NCBI GenBank assembly: GCA_003446315.1
Contig: DMBA01000019.1
Coordinates: 1 to 8,769 of the forward strand
Source: Ruminococcus sp.
Lineage (GTDB): Bacteria; Bacillota; Clostridia; Oscillospirales; Ruminococcaceae
Reading direction: 5' to 3'
Length of the DNA: 8,769 nt
The position numbers and the translations under genes are program-made. Every line of letters starts with the position of its first letter. The stretch's first letter is position 1. The notes below the pieces were generated by a model. The model saw only the letters and a program-made list of their open reading frames with translations. It was not told where the DNA came from and ran no database searches. This document shows, one piece after another, positions 1 through 7,046 of the stretch.

Positions 1-993
1 ATGACCGGCGATGAGAAGACCGCGCTGTTCATCATCATCCCGTCCTCGGACGATACCTTCAACTTTCTGGCGGCGATGATGTATACGCAGTTGTTCGATG
101 TTCTCTATGACCGCGCCAATTTCAAGCATGGCGGCAGACTGCCGATTCATGTGCGCTGTTTGTTAGATGAGTTTGCGAATCTCGGCCAAATTCCGCGGTT
201 TGAGGAACTCCTTGCGACCATGCGCTCCATGGAAATCTCGGCAAATGTCATTATCCAGAACCTTTCACAGCTTAAAAAGATGTATAAGGATTCATGGGAG
301 AATGTGCTCGGAAACTGCGACAGCCTGCTGTTTCTGGGCGGTCAGGAGCCGACCATGCTGGAGCATATTTCCAAAACACTCGGCAAGGAAACCATAGACA
401 CTCGCTCACAGAACCGGACAAGGGGCAGAAACGGCTCCACATCAGAAAATGACGGCATTCTGGGGCGAGAACTAATGACCGTGGATGAACTCAAGGTCAT
501 GAAGGACAATGAATGCATCCTTTTTGTCAGAGGCATTTATCCGTTCTTCTGCAGCAAGTATGTGATCGAAAAGCACCCGAATTATGCGCTTTTAGAAGAC
601 TCAAACAAAGCAAATGCGTTCCTGTTAAGCGACATCCAGACGGTGCAATATGCGATAGCAGACGATACAGAAGAAGCGGAGCTGCATACAGAACCGGCCG
701 AGGACGGCGAAACGGCGGATACTGCCGAAACCGATTCTTCTCAACGTGAAGCTGCCCCCGAACAGGATGATGAAGCTGAGCAGTCTGTCACATTGGAGGA
801 GATTCAGAGCATCGGCATACAGCCGCACTCGTACATCGCCGGAAAGCAGATTCCGAAATCTCCGGCAGGCGGCGGCAGCGAACCGGCAAGGCTGGACGAA
901 CAGGATACGATCATTACGGCAAAGCCGGAGCTGAAACCGCCCTTTACGGAGGTCTCGGAAATCAGCTATCTCGACGGGTTCGACGATTTTTAA
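1..993 (+). CDS. VirD4/TraG-family type IV coupling protein, C-terminal part (5' end outside window)
   Basis: This is the C-terminal 330 residues of the membrane-associated coupling ATPase that brings the relaxase-DNA complex to the conjugation channel. The Walker B motif is visible as LLDEFANLG (D56, E57 in window numbering). It is followed by the family's conserved stretch with IPRFEELLATMRS, an ILQ/IIQ-like segment ending in NLSQLKKMYKD, the NCDSLLFLGG motif (sensor region) and LGKETID. The Walker A half and the N-terminal membrane helices are missing, and family members are about 600 residues long, so the ATG at position 1 is an internal Met or a coincidence of the cut and not the real start. 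After about residue 215 comes an unusually long, Glu/Asp-rich tail, closing with YLDGFDDF. The stop is TAA, and the pilin-like gene follows 19 bp later with its own strong ribosome site. Family assignment is firm; the exact element is inference. Confidence 0.93.
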   Translation: MTGDEKTALFIIIPSSDDTFNFLAAMMYTQLFDVLYDRANFKHGGRLPIHVRCLLDEFANLGQIPRFEELLATMRSMEISANVIIQNLSQLKKMYKDSWENVLGNCDSLLFLGGQEPTMLEHISKTLGKETIDTRSQNRTRGRNGSTSENDGILGRELMTVDELKVMKDNECILFVRGIYPFFCSKYVIEKHPNYALLEDSNKANAFLLSDIQTVQYAIADDTEEAELHTEPAEDGETADTAETDSSQREAAPEQDDEAEQSVTLEEIQSIGIQPHSYIAGKQIPKSPAGGGSEPARLDEQDTIITAKPELKPPFTEVSEISYLDGFDDF

Positions 994-1012
994 TATACAG
1001 GAGGAAACGAAA

Positions 1013-1429
1013 ATGAAAATCCGCACATTTATTCAGAACAAAAAGGCTGAGATCTGCACGAATATCCGTGAAGACCTCACGCCGAACCGCAAGCTGTCGG
1101 TGGAGCAGCGCGAGCGCAAGACCATGCGCGCTGTCAGCCGCATCACCTGCGGTCTGATGGTCATGTCCATGATGCTCTCCTGCTTCGGTATCACCGCATT
1201 CGCTGCCGGTGAGAGAACTGAGGGCGTCGAGACGTTCAACACGGTCGTGCAGTTCATCGTGGACTGGGTGGCGCGTATCGGTCTTGTCATCGCATTCATC
1301 GGCGCTGTGCAGTTTGCAATGGGCTTCAAGGACGATTCCGCAGACGGCAAGACCAGAGGTCTGATGTGCCTTGCATCCGGCTTCATCGTGTTCGCCGTCG
1401 CCAAGGCATACGATATGTTCACGCAGTAA
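1013..1429 (+). CDS. VirB2/TrbC-like pilin-type membrane protein (Maff2-like position)
   Basis: This 138-residue protein sits where Clostridial ICEs carry the small Maff2/VirB2-like protein, between VirD4 and the VirB6-like gene. It has a basic, hydrophilic N-terminus (residues 1-45). A signal-like hydrophobic segment follows (about 46-63), ending in AFAAG, a plausible signal-peptidase site. Two further membrane helices lie at about 85-104 and 116-133, separated by a short charged loop (KDDSADGKTRG). That two-helix hairpin with a small polar loop is the VirB2/TrbC architecture. The ATG at 1013 is chosen because AGGAGG (999-1004) lies 8 bp upstream; the internal ATG at 1124 has no comparable site. 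The long cytoplasmic extension before the signal segment is unusual compared with the much smaller Maff2 proteins. Role as a structural pilus or channel subunit is inferred from architecture and position, not from a catalytic motif. Confidence 0.75.
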   Translation: MKIRTFIQNKKAEICTNIREDLTPNRKLSVEQRERKTMRAVSRITCGLMVMSMMLSCFGITAFAAGERTEGVETFNTVVQFIVDWVARIGLVIAFIGAVQFAMGFKDDSADGKTRGLMCLASGFIVFAVAKAYDMFTQ

Positions 1430-1444
1430 TCTGCACCGGGACGT

Positions 1445-1473
1445 TCCCTGCCTGCTGCTATTGCAGGCGGGGA
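1445..1473 (+). promoter_or_regulatory. Strong intercistronic RNA hairpin after the pilin-like gene
   Basis: Bases 1445-1455 (TCCCTGCCTGC) pair with 1463-1473 (GCAGGCGGGGA) to give 11 pairs, one of them G-U, around a 7-base loop. It lies in the largest gap of the window (1430-1500), 16 bp after the pilin-like stop. No T-run follows, so it is not a classical intrinsic terminator. An mRNA-stabilising or processing element that raises pilin output relative to the downstream channel genes is the simplest reading, but this is inference. Confidence 0.55.
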
Positions 1474-1484
1474 TATTCCCAATG

Positions 1485-1491
1485 AAGGGAG
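1485..1491 (+). promoter_or_regulatory. Ribosome binding site deciding the VirB6-like start
   Basis: AAGGGAG abuts the in-frame ATG at 1492, too close for initiation, but lies 9 bp before the in-frame ATG at 1501. This favours 1501. The preceding TTCCC (1476-1480) can pair with the GGGAG part of this site across a 6-base loop, which could partly mask it. Confidence 0.65.
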
Positions 1492-1500
1492 ATGAAGCAA

Positions 1501-2289
1501 ATGGTCGATTGGAGTACCATACTCGGCTGGGTACAGACCTGGATCGAAATGATCAATCTCGCATTTGACAATGCGATCAAGACTCTGACCGTTTCCCCGT
1601 TTGACAGCAGCATCACGGTCATTAATACGGCTATGGCAGCGGTCGAGGGCGTGGCGCTCGTGCTGGTGTCCATGTTCTTTGCGATACAGCTCTGCAATGA
1701 CGCTATGCTGCTGAAAATCCAGAGCTATGAGCAGGTGTTCAAGCTGTTTTTCAAATTCATTCTCGCAAAGGTACTGGTGCAGAATGCCCGCGGACTGATG
1801 GGGATTATCTATCACGGGTTCAACCAGATCGCAGCGCAGCTCAGTCAGGATCATTACGGCTTTCTGAGCGCGTTCACGCCGGAATCCCTGATTACCAAGC
1901 CGGACAGCGCAGGCTTTCTGAAGCTGAATTATCTGGTGAAATATCTCGAAGCAATGCCGGTTTACCTCATTCTCATGGGTGCCTGCTGGATCATTAACCT
2001 GATTCTGATTGGTAGACTGTTTGAAATTGTGGTATACACGGTCATTTCCCCGATTCCGCTGTCAACATTTGCCGGTGAAGGATGGCACGACACCGCAAAG
2101 GCATTTGTCAAGAGCTATGCGGCGGTCTGTCTGCAAGGTATTGTTGTTGTCGTGATGTTCTATGCGTTCGCGCAGATCGTGGAGCTGCTCGGCGGAACAA
2201 GTACCGTCGGAATCGCCATAACAACCCTGTCGCTGGCGCTCGGTGTCGCAAAGAGCGGACAATGGGCGCGGCAGGCGCTCGGCGCATAG
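1501..2289 (+). CDS. VirB6/TrbL-like polytopic conjugation channel protein
   Basis: This 262-residue integral membrane protein corresponds to the VirB6/TrbL-like component that forms the inner-membrane part of the conjugation channel. Hydrophobic segments lie at about residues 46-64, 79-103, 152-170, 173-190, 206-228 and 235-250. The segment VISPIPLSTFAGEG and the C-terminus SGQWARQALGA match the pattern typical of TrbL-like proteins in Clostridial ICEs. I start it at 1501 (MVDWST) rather than at the in-frame ATG at 1492, because the Shine-Dalgarno AAGGGAG touches 1492 but is ideally spaced from 1501. It is flanked by the pilin-like gene (71-bp gap holding a hairpin) and PrgI (12-bp gap), the order expected for this module. 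The stop is TAG, with an in-frame TGA three codons further on (2296-2298). Family call rests on topology, length and context; sequence conservation in this family is low. Confidence 0.85.
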   Translation: MVDWSTILGWVQTWIEMINLAFDNAIKTLTVSPFDSSITVINTAMAAVEGVALVLVSMFFAIQLCNDAMLLKIQSYEQVFKLFFKFILAKVLVQNARGLMGIIYHGFNQIAAQLSQDHYGFLSAFTPESLITKPDSAGFLKLNYLVKYLEAMPVYLILMGACWIINLILIGRLFEIVVYTVISPIPLSTFAGEGWHDTAKAFVKSYAAVCLQGIVVVVMFYAFAQIVELLGGTSTVGIAITTLSLALGVAKSGQWARQALGA

Positions 2290-2301
2290 GGGGTGTGACA
2301 G

Positions 2302-2691
2302 ATGATCGAAATCCGCATCCCGAAGGAGATCAAAACCTACCGCGAAAAGCTGTTTTTCGGCTTGACGCTCCGGCAGTGCATCTGCGCAGGTGCTGCACTG
2401 TTGATCTGTGTACCGCTGTATATCTGGGGCAACCGGTTTCTTCCGCAGGAAGCGGTATCATGGGTAGTTGTCCTGATTGCCGCGCCGCTGATGCTCGCGG
2501 GCTTCTTCCGGTATAACGATATGAATTTCGAGCAGTTTGCCGTGGAATTCATCGCACACCATTTCAATCCGCAGAAGCGCATTTATGAATATGAGCCGAT
2601 TTTTATGGAGCTGCGCCGGCAGTACCTGCTGGAGGAATTCCTCGCGGAAACAGAACCGGATACACCAACCACCTACGGTCTGGTTGATTGA
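2302..2691 (+). CDS. PrgI-family conjugation membrane protein
   Basis: This 129-residue protein is of the PrgI family, small membrane components encoded just before VirB4 in Gram-positive type IV secretion modules (VirB3-like place in the order). It begins with the family signature (EIRIPKEIKTYREKLFFGLTLRQ), followed by two closely spaced membrane helices (about residues 26-42 and 52-69) and a soluble C-terminal part with FRYNDMNFEQFAVEFIAHHFNPQKRIYEYE, also typical. AGGGGGTG (2288-2295), overlapping the previous stop, supplies the ribosome site 6 bp before the ATG, suggesting translational coupling to the VirB6-like gene. Its TGA stop overlaps the TTG that could be misread as an upstream start of VirB4. 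The family is secure; its precise contribution (likely recruiting or anchoring VirB4 at the membrane) is inference from gene order. Confidence 0.92.
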   Translation: MIEIRIPKEIKTYREKLFFGLTLRQCICAGAALLICVPLYIWGNRFLPQEAVSWVVVLIAAPLMLAGFFRYNDMNFEQFAVEFIAHHFNPQKRIYEYEPIFMELRRQYLLEEFLAETEPDTPTTYGLVD

Positions 2692-2692
2692 C

Positions 2693-2698
2693 AGGAGG
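2693..2698 (+). promoter_or_regulatory. Ribosome binding site deciding the VirB4 start
   Basis: AGGAGG lies 7 bp before ATG 2706. It falls inside the reading frame if the upstream TTG at 2688 were used, so the true start is 2706. The surrounding bases (ACAGGAGGGAAAC) resemble the pilin-like initiation region at 997-1008. Confidence 0.8.
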
Positions 2699-2705
2699 GA
2701 AACTG

Positions 2706-5084
2706 ATGAGAAGAAAAAAGCTTACAGCTAAAGCGAGAGATGAACAGCGTCTCAGAGAAGAAAATGCAAAAAAGCCGAAACAGCAAAAGAAACGCAAAAA
2801 GCGTTCTGTTCCGAAAACGGTTCAGAAATCTCTGCCTTATCAGCTCATGATGGAATGCGGCATAATCCGTATCAATGAAAACCATTTCAGCAAAACCTAT
2901 CGCTTTGACGATGTCAACTACAGCATCGCAAAGCAGGAGGAACAGGAAGCGATCTTCCTCGGATACTGCTCAGTTCTGAACAGCTTTGACACCAGCGCGG
3001 ACATTCAGATCACCGTCTATAACAACCATATCAATAAGGCAAAATTCAATGAAATGGTGCTGCTGAAAGCAAAGGGCAACGGTTTTGACCGTTATATTGA
3101 TGTCTATAACGATATGCTCATTGAAAAAATGGAACAGGGACAAAACGGTATTGTTCGCAGCAAGTTTCTGACAGTAACCATACAGGCAGCAAATGCTGAG
3201 GCTGCAAGAATCAAGTTCATGTCGATTGACGTTGAAATCATCAATGTATTCAAAAAAATCGGTTCCGCGATCGTTCCGCTGACTGCAAATGACCGCGTAT
3301 CACTGTTGAAAGACATTTTTCGCGGTGTGGATATTGAAATCCCGGAACTGCACGAAAAAGACTTTCGCCGCAAAGCAGACCGTGCATACTGCTGTCCGGA
3401 TTATCTCGAATTCAAAAAGGATTATTTTCTCTGGGGCGACAAATACGCCCGTACCATGTTCATCAAGGATATGCCGGCAAGCCTGAAAGACTGTCTGCTG
3501 ACGGATATTCTCGGAACCAATCTTGACGTCATGGTAACAGTCAATGTCGCACCGGTCGATCCCTACAAAGCGCTGAAAATCGTGCAGCATCAGCTGACTT
3601 CTATGCAGGCAAACAAGCTGCAAGCAGAAAAGAAGGCACTGCAATCCGGATATACAGCAGATGTCATCAATCAGGAGTTGAAGCACAGCTTGCAGGAAGC
3701 GGAAGAGCTGCTTGACGATCTCCGCAGCAAAAACCAGAAGATGTTTCTGGATAATATCATTATTATGGTGACTGCTGCAGATATGGACGAGTTGAATGCC
3801 AATATCGAAACAATCGAAGCGGTTGTCCGCAAGCATATCTGTTCGCTTTCAACACTGCATTATCAGCAGGAAAAGGGCTTGCAGAGCGTGCTGCCGATCG
3901 GAAACTGCACCCTCAAAATCCGCCGTACCCTGACAACAGAAAGCACGGCGGTGCTGCTGCCGTTTTCTGCAAAGGAGATCAGCCAGAAGAACGGGATGTA
4001 TTACGGGCTGAATGCACTCTCCAACAATATGATCCTATTCAGCCGGCTGAATCTCAAAAATCCGAACGGCTTTATCCTCGGCTCTCCCGGCAGCGGCAAG
4101 TCGTTTGCAGCAAAGCGCGAAATGCTCAATGTGTTCCTTGCGACCGATGACGATATTATCATCATTGATCCCGAATCCGAGTATGCAAGCCTTGTCGCCG
4201 CGCTGAACGGCGAAACGATCTATGTTTCCCCGGCATCCGGCAATCACATCAATCCGCTGGATATGACAAAGGATTACTCCGACGACGAATCGCCGCTGAC
4301 AATGAAATCCGACTTTATCCTGTCATTCTGTGAATGCCTGGTCGGCAGGCAGGGACTGTCTGCCAAGGAACGCGGCATCATTGACCGCTGCCTGACGATG
4401 ACCTACGGCGAATATCTGCAAACCTTTGACAGCGAAAAAACACCGACTCTGATGGATTTTTATGAGAATCTGAAAGCGCAGCCGGAACAGGAAGCACAGG
4501 GACTGGCGCTCTCCTTTGAGCTGTATATCAAGGGAAACCTCAATATGTTTGCACACCGGACCAATGTGGACACAAGCAACCGCGTGGTATCCTATGACAT
4601 CAAAGACCTCGGCAAGCAGCTGAAAACGCTCGGTATGCTGATCGTGCTGGATTATGTCTGGAATCGTATCACCATGAACCGAGCAAAGGGCAAGCGCACC
4701 TGGATTTATATGGATGAAATTTATCTGCTCTTTGCGAATGAATACTCCGCAAACTTCCTGTTTGAGCTGTATAAGCGTGCGCGGAAATGGGGCGGCGTAC
4801 CGACTGGTATCACACAGAATGTGGAAGACCTGCTGAAATCTGAAACAGCACGCTCCATGCTTTCCAATACGGATTTTATCATGATGCTGAATCAGGCAAC
4901 GAGCGACCGCGAACAACTTGCAAAGCTGCTGAATATCTCGGACAATCTGCTGACCTTCGTCATAAACAGCGACAGCGGTCAGGGACTGATCTGCTACGGC
5001 GGTTCAATCATCCCGTTCAAGGACAAGTTTCCGCACAATGAGCTCTATGACCTCATGACGACCAAGCTGGAGGAGGTGTCCTGA
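2706..5084 (+). CDS. VirB4-like conjugation ATPase (TraE/TraC type)
   Basis: This 792-residue protein is the VirB4-class ATPase that powers assembly and substrate transfer of the type IV secretion system at the inner face of the membrane. It has a strongly basic N-terminal tail (residues 1-40), an N-terminal VirB4 domain, and a C-terminal RecA-like ATPase domain. Visible motifs are Walker A GSPGSGKS (459-466, Lys465), the family's IIIIDPESEY strand (Asp488), Walker B WIYMDEIYLLF (Asp670, Glu671) and the downstream GVPTGITQNVEDLL motif with Gln704. All key nucleotide-binding residues are present and the length is normal, so it looks functional. The ATG at 2706 is preferred over the in-frame TTG at 2688 because of the AGGAGG 7 bp upstream. 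It follows PrgI by 14 bp and ends with TGA directly abutting the TTG start of the next gene, so the two are probably translationally coupled. Confidence 0.96.
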   Translation: MRRKKLTAKARDEQRLREENAKKPKQQKKRKKRSVPKTVQKSLPYQLMMECGIIRINENHFSKTYRFDDVNYSIAKQEEQEAIFLGYCSVLNSFDTSADIQITVYNNHINKAKFNEMVLLKAKGNGFDRYIDVYNDMLIEKMEQGQNGIVRSKFLTVTIQAANAEAARIKFMSIDVEIINVFKKIGSAIVPLTANDRVSLLKDIFRGVDIEIPELHEKDFRRKADRAYCCPDYLEFKKDYFLWGDKYARTMFIKDMPASLKDCLLTDILGTNLDVMVTVNVAPVDPYKALKIVQHQLTSMQANKLQAEKKALQSGYTADVINQELKHSLQEAEELLDDLRSKNQKMFLDNIIIMVTAADMDELNANIETIEAVVRKHICSLSTLHYQQEKGLQSVLPIGNCTLKIRRTLTTESTAVLLPFSAKEISQKNGMYYGLNALSNNMILFSRLNLKNPNGFILGSPGSGKSFAAKREMLNVFLATDDDIIIIDPESEYASLVAALNGETIYVSPASGNHINPLDMTKDYSDDESPLTMKSDFILSFCECLVGRQGLSAKERGIIDRCLTMTYGEYLQTFDSEKTPTLMDFYENLKAQPEQEAQGLALSFELYIKGNLNMFAHRTNVDTSNRVVSYDIKDLGKQLKTLGMLIVLDYVWNRITMNRAKGKRTWIYMDEIYLLFANEYSANFLFELYKRARKWGGVPTGITQNVEDLLKSETARSMLSNTDFIMMLNQATSDREQLAKLLNISDNLLTFVINSDSGQGLICYGGSIIPFKDKFPHNELYDLMTTKLEEVS
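5071..5076 (+). promoter_or_regulatory. Ribosome binding site supporting a TTG start
   Basis: AGGAGG inside the last codons of the VirB4 gene sits 8 bp before TTG 5085, which directly follows the VirB4 TGA. No in-frame ATG lies nearby, so the TTG start is well supported. Confidence 0.75.
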
Positions 5085-6785
5085 TTGGAAATTGAGAAGA
5101 AAAACCGTGATCCGACCGTGCGGAGCATCGAGCGTCTTGTGCCGGAAACGCAGGTAGATACGGAAGTTCTGGAGAATCAGGCGGGGCTGAAAACCGAAAC
5201 ACAGGGCGGGATTCAGACGCTGCATGATGACAACGAAACAGATGCAAATTCTGGCGGCAAAGGCGATGGTCACAATTCTTCCGGCGGCGGACGCAGGAGA
5301 ACAAGAGCACCGACACCCGATCAACTCAAACGCAAGAAATACATTATTGCCGATGCCGACAGCGACGGTTCTGCGGCAATCGAGATCGGGCAATCCGTCA
5401 CAGATACCGCAGAAGCTGTCGTGCAGACCGGCGGCACTATACGGACTGCGGTGCAGAAATCGGCGGCGGGTATCGGGAAGATTCACACCATGGTAAAGCA
5501 CGGTGTACGGCTTGGCACGGCAAGAGATGTCGGGAAAGTCGCTGCGAACATCGGATGCGGAATCCGCACCGGGATTGGCAATGCTGCAAAGCAGAGTGGT
5601 ACAACTCTGCTGAAAACGAAGATCGACAAATCCACAACGACGGACACCGGAACAGAGGCAATCAAGCAGGGGCTGACCGATCTGCGGTATGCGGACAATA
5701 CCCGAAAAGCCTTGCAGAACACGGCAAGAGGTTCAATCAAGGCAACAAGAGCAATCCGGAATATGCCGCGTGAAACCAGAGCGCAGGTGCAGCGCATCCG
5801 CAAACGGGCGCAGAAAACCGGACAGGCGGCGAAGCAATCAGCAGATGCTGTTCGCTGGGCGCTTTCCACTAAAGCCGGTCGGATTGTCGCGCTCGGCGGA
5901 CTGGTTGTGTTCCTTTCTGTATTTCTGCTGAACGGTTTGCTGACGGTCATTGTTTCGGCAGCGGCAAGTCTGTTTTCATGGCTCGCCCCCGACGGTGATA
6001 CAGCCGATTCGACCATGCAGAGCAATATCCGGACATATATCTCGCAGATTCAGGGCATCGAAGCGGAGAAACAGCGCGAAGTCAATGGAATTGCAAACAG
6101 TCTTTCGCCGGAATACAAATACGACGGGACGCAAATCACCGGACTCAATCGCTTCGGAAACCGTACCGTGCAGCCCTATGACAACAAGGCCGTTCTTGCG
6201 GTGCTGGCAGTACAGAAATTCCGGACGGTACAGGAAACCGGCACGGCAAATTTTACATTCACGCAGGATGAAATCCGCACGGCAGTCGAACAATTCTTCA
6301 CGCTGAATTATCATTATGAATACAGCTGGTGTCCCAGCTGCGACTGCTCGAAGGATTCTGACTGTACGCTGAGCCTTGCGGACGGCGGCTTCCGGATTTC
6401 CGGTACATCGTATGATTCCGAGGACAACAGCTACAATGTGACATTGACCGGTCCGACCTATACACACGCATCCTCGATGTCCACAAAGCTGGACTTCCGG
6501 ATGAACGGAGGCGGTTCGATCAGCGGCACAGCGGCGGCAGATGTGGGCGGCGGAACATGGTCTGTAACCTACTGTATCGGCGCGGACGCTTACGATCATA
6601 TTGACTGGAGCAAATGCTACCTGACCGTCGATACGGTCTACTGCAACAATCCGAATCACAAGTATCTGTACTGGCAGGTCGTGAATCTGACAGAAGCGCA
6701 GGTCATGACAAAGGCAGGCTTCACGGCAGATGAAAAGCAGATCTTTCAGGCATATCTGGAACAGATTAGGGCGATTGGAGGCTGA
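5085..6785 (+). CDS. CD1108-like conjugation protein, membrane-anchored, lacking the hydrolase domain
   Basis: This 566-residue protein occupies the slot just after VirB4 where Clostridial ICEs encode the CD1108-type protein: a basic cytoplasmic part, one membrane segment, and an outside region ending in a lysozyme/NlpC-P60/CHAP peptidoglycan hydrolase. Residues 1-265 are hydrophilic, Ala/Lys/Arg/Thr-rich and probably cytoplasmic. A long hydrophobic segment lies at about 267-300. The remainder is predicted outside. There, KAVLAVLAVQKF and FTQDEIRTAVEQFFTLNYHYEY recall the region preceding the hydrolase in homologues. A Cys cluster (416, 419, 421, 427) and three more Cys (497, 511, 520, the last in YCNNPNH) follow. 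The chain then stops at YLEQIRAIGG with no NlpC/P60 Cys-His motif. TTG is the start: it has AGGAGG 8 bp upstream and follows the VirB4 stop with no gap. The family relation is from memory of architecture and order, hence moderate certainty; wall-spanning scaffold is the inferred role. Confidence 0.7.
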   Translation: MEIEKKNRDPTVRSIERLVPETQVDTEVLENQAGLKTETQGGIQTLHDDNETDANSGGKGDGHNSSGGGRRRTRAPTPDQLKRKKYIIADADSDGSAAIEIGQSVTDTAEAVVQTGGTIRTAVQKSAAGIGKIHTMVKHGVRLGTARDVGKVAANIGCGIRTGIGNAAKQSGTTLLKTKIDKSTTTDTGTEAIKQGLTDLRYADNTRKALQNTARGSIKATRAIRNMPRETRAQVQRIRKRAQKTGQAAKQSADAVRWALSTKAGRIVALGGLVVFLSVFLLNGLLTVIVSAAASLFSWLAPDGDTADSTMQSNIRTYISQIQGIEAEKQREVNGIANSLSPEYKYDGTQITGLNRFGNRTVQPYDNKAVLAVLAVQKFRTVQETGTANFTFTQDEIRTAVEQFFTLNYHYEYSWCPSCDCSKDSDCTLSLADGGFRISGTSYDSEDNSYNVTLTGPTYTHASSMSTKLDFRMNGGGSISGTAAADVGGGTWSVTYCIGADAYDHIDWSKCYLTVDTVYCNNPNHKYLYWQVVNLTEAQVMTKAGFTADEKQIFQAYLEQIRAIGG

Positions 6786-6788
6786 ACG

Positions 6789-7046
6789 ATGTATCATTTC
6801 TTTCACAACAAGCACCCTGCTTCCGACAGCGGCGGTGAAATGAAAAAGGATAAGCGGTATCTGATCGCGCTGCTTCTGCTCGCCGGATTTGTCGGGTTCA
6901 GTTTTGTGAGCGGAATCCGCGGCGGCGGTGCGGAGAAGATCATCGGCGGCTTCCGGTTTCATGTTTCAGATATTGCTGTTAACATTGCGCTGGCGGCTGC
7001 ATATCTGATCTACCGCATCAAAGGAGGGCGCGGGCATGACAAATAG
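6789..7046 (+). CDS. Small two-helix membrane protein, unknown function
   Basis: I do not recognise this 85-residue protein. It has a polar, His-containing N-terminus, a hydrophobic helix at about residues 24-42, a Gly-rich link (SGIRGGGAEKIIGG), a second hydrophobic stretch at about 60-75 and a basic C-terminus (RIKGGRGHDK), so it should be a small inner-membrane hairpin. GGAGG (6777-6781) lies 7 bp before the ATG; the gene begins 3 bp after the previous stop and overlaps the next gene by 11 bp. That packing and neighbour-like codon use support a real gene. An internal ATG at 6840 would remove 17 residues but has a weaker site. It stops with TAG, with an in-frame TGA five codons later. A role next to the large membrane-anchored protein is only a guess from position. 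Confidence 0.65.
   Translation: MYHFFHNKHPASDSGGEMKKDKRYLIALLLLAGFVGFSFVSGIRGGGAEKIIGGFRFHVSDIAVNIALAAAYLIYRIKGGRGHDK

Noticed and set aside
1..3. ATG at position 1 as the real start of the coupling protein
   Set aside because: The product would lack Walker A and the membrane domain while matching the middle of VirD4 from its first residues; it is a cut gene.
1445..1480. Intrinsic transcription terminator after the pilin-like gene
   Set aside because: The stem is strong, but no T-run follows (TATTCCCAATG), and essential downstream transfer genes have no separate promoter that I can see.
1492..1500. Start of the VirB6-like gene at ATG 1492
   Set aside because: The Shine-Dalgarno AAGGGAG directly touches this ATG; 1501 has proper spacing.
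1033..1854. 273-codon open frame on the minus strand across the pilin-like and VirB6-like genes
   Set aside because: It covers two genes with membrane architecture and expected order plus the intergenic hairpin; its product has no coherent topology.
2688..2705. TTG start for VirB4 at 2688
   Set aside because: It would place the strong AGGAGG inside the coding sequence and has no ribosome site itself; ATG 2706 is well spaced.
5976..6962. 328-codon open frame on the minus strand
   Set aside because: It runs opposite the CD1108-like gene and the small membrane gene, both of which have good ribosome sites and neighbour-like codons; its Cys/His/Arg-rich product looks like an antisense artefact.
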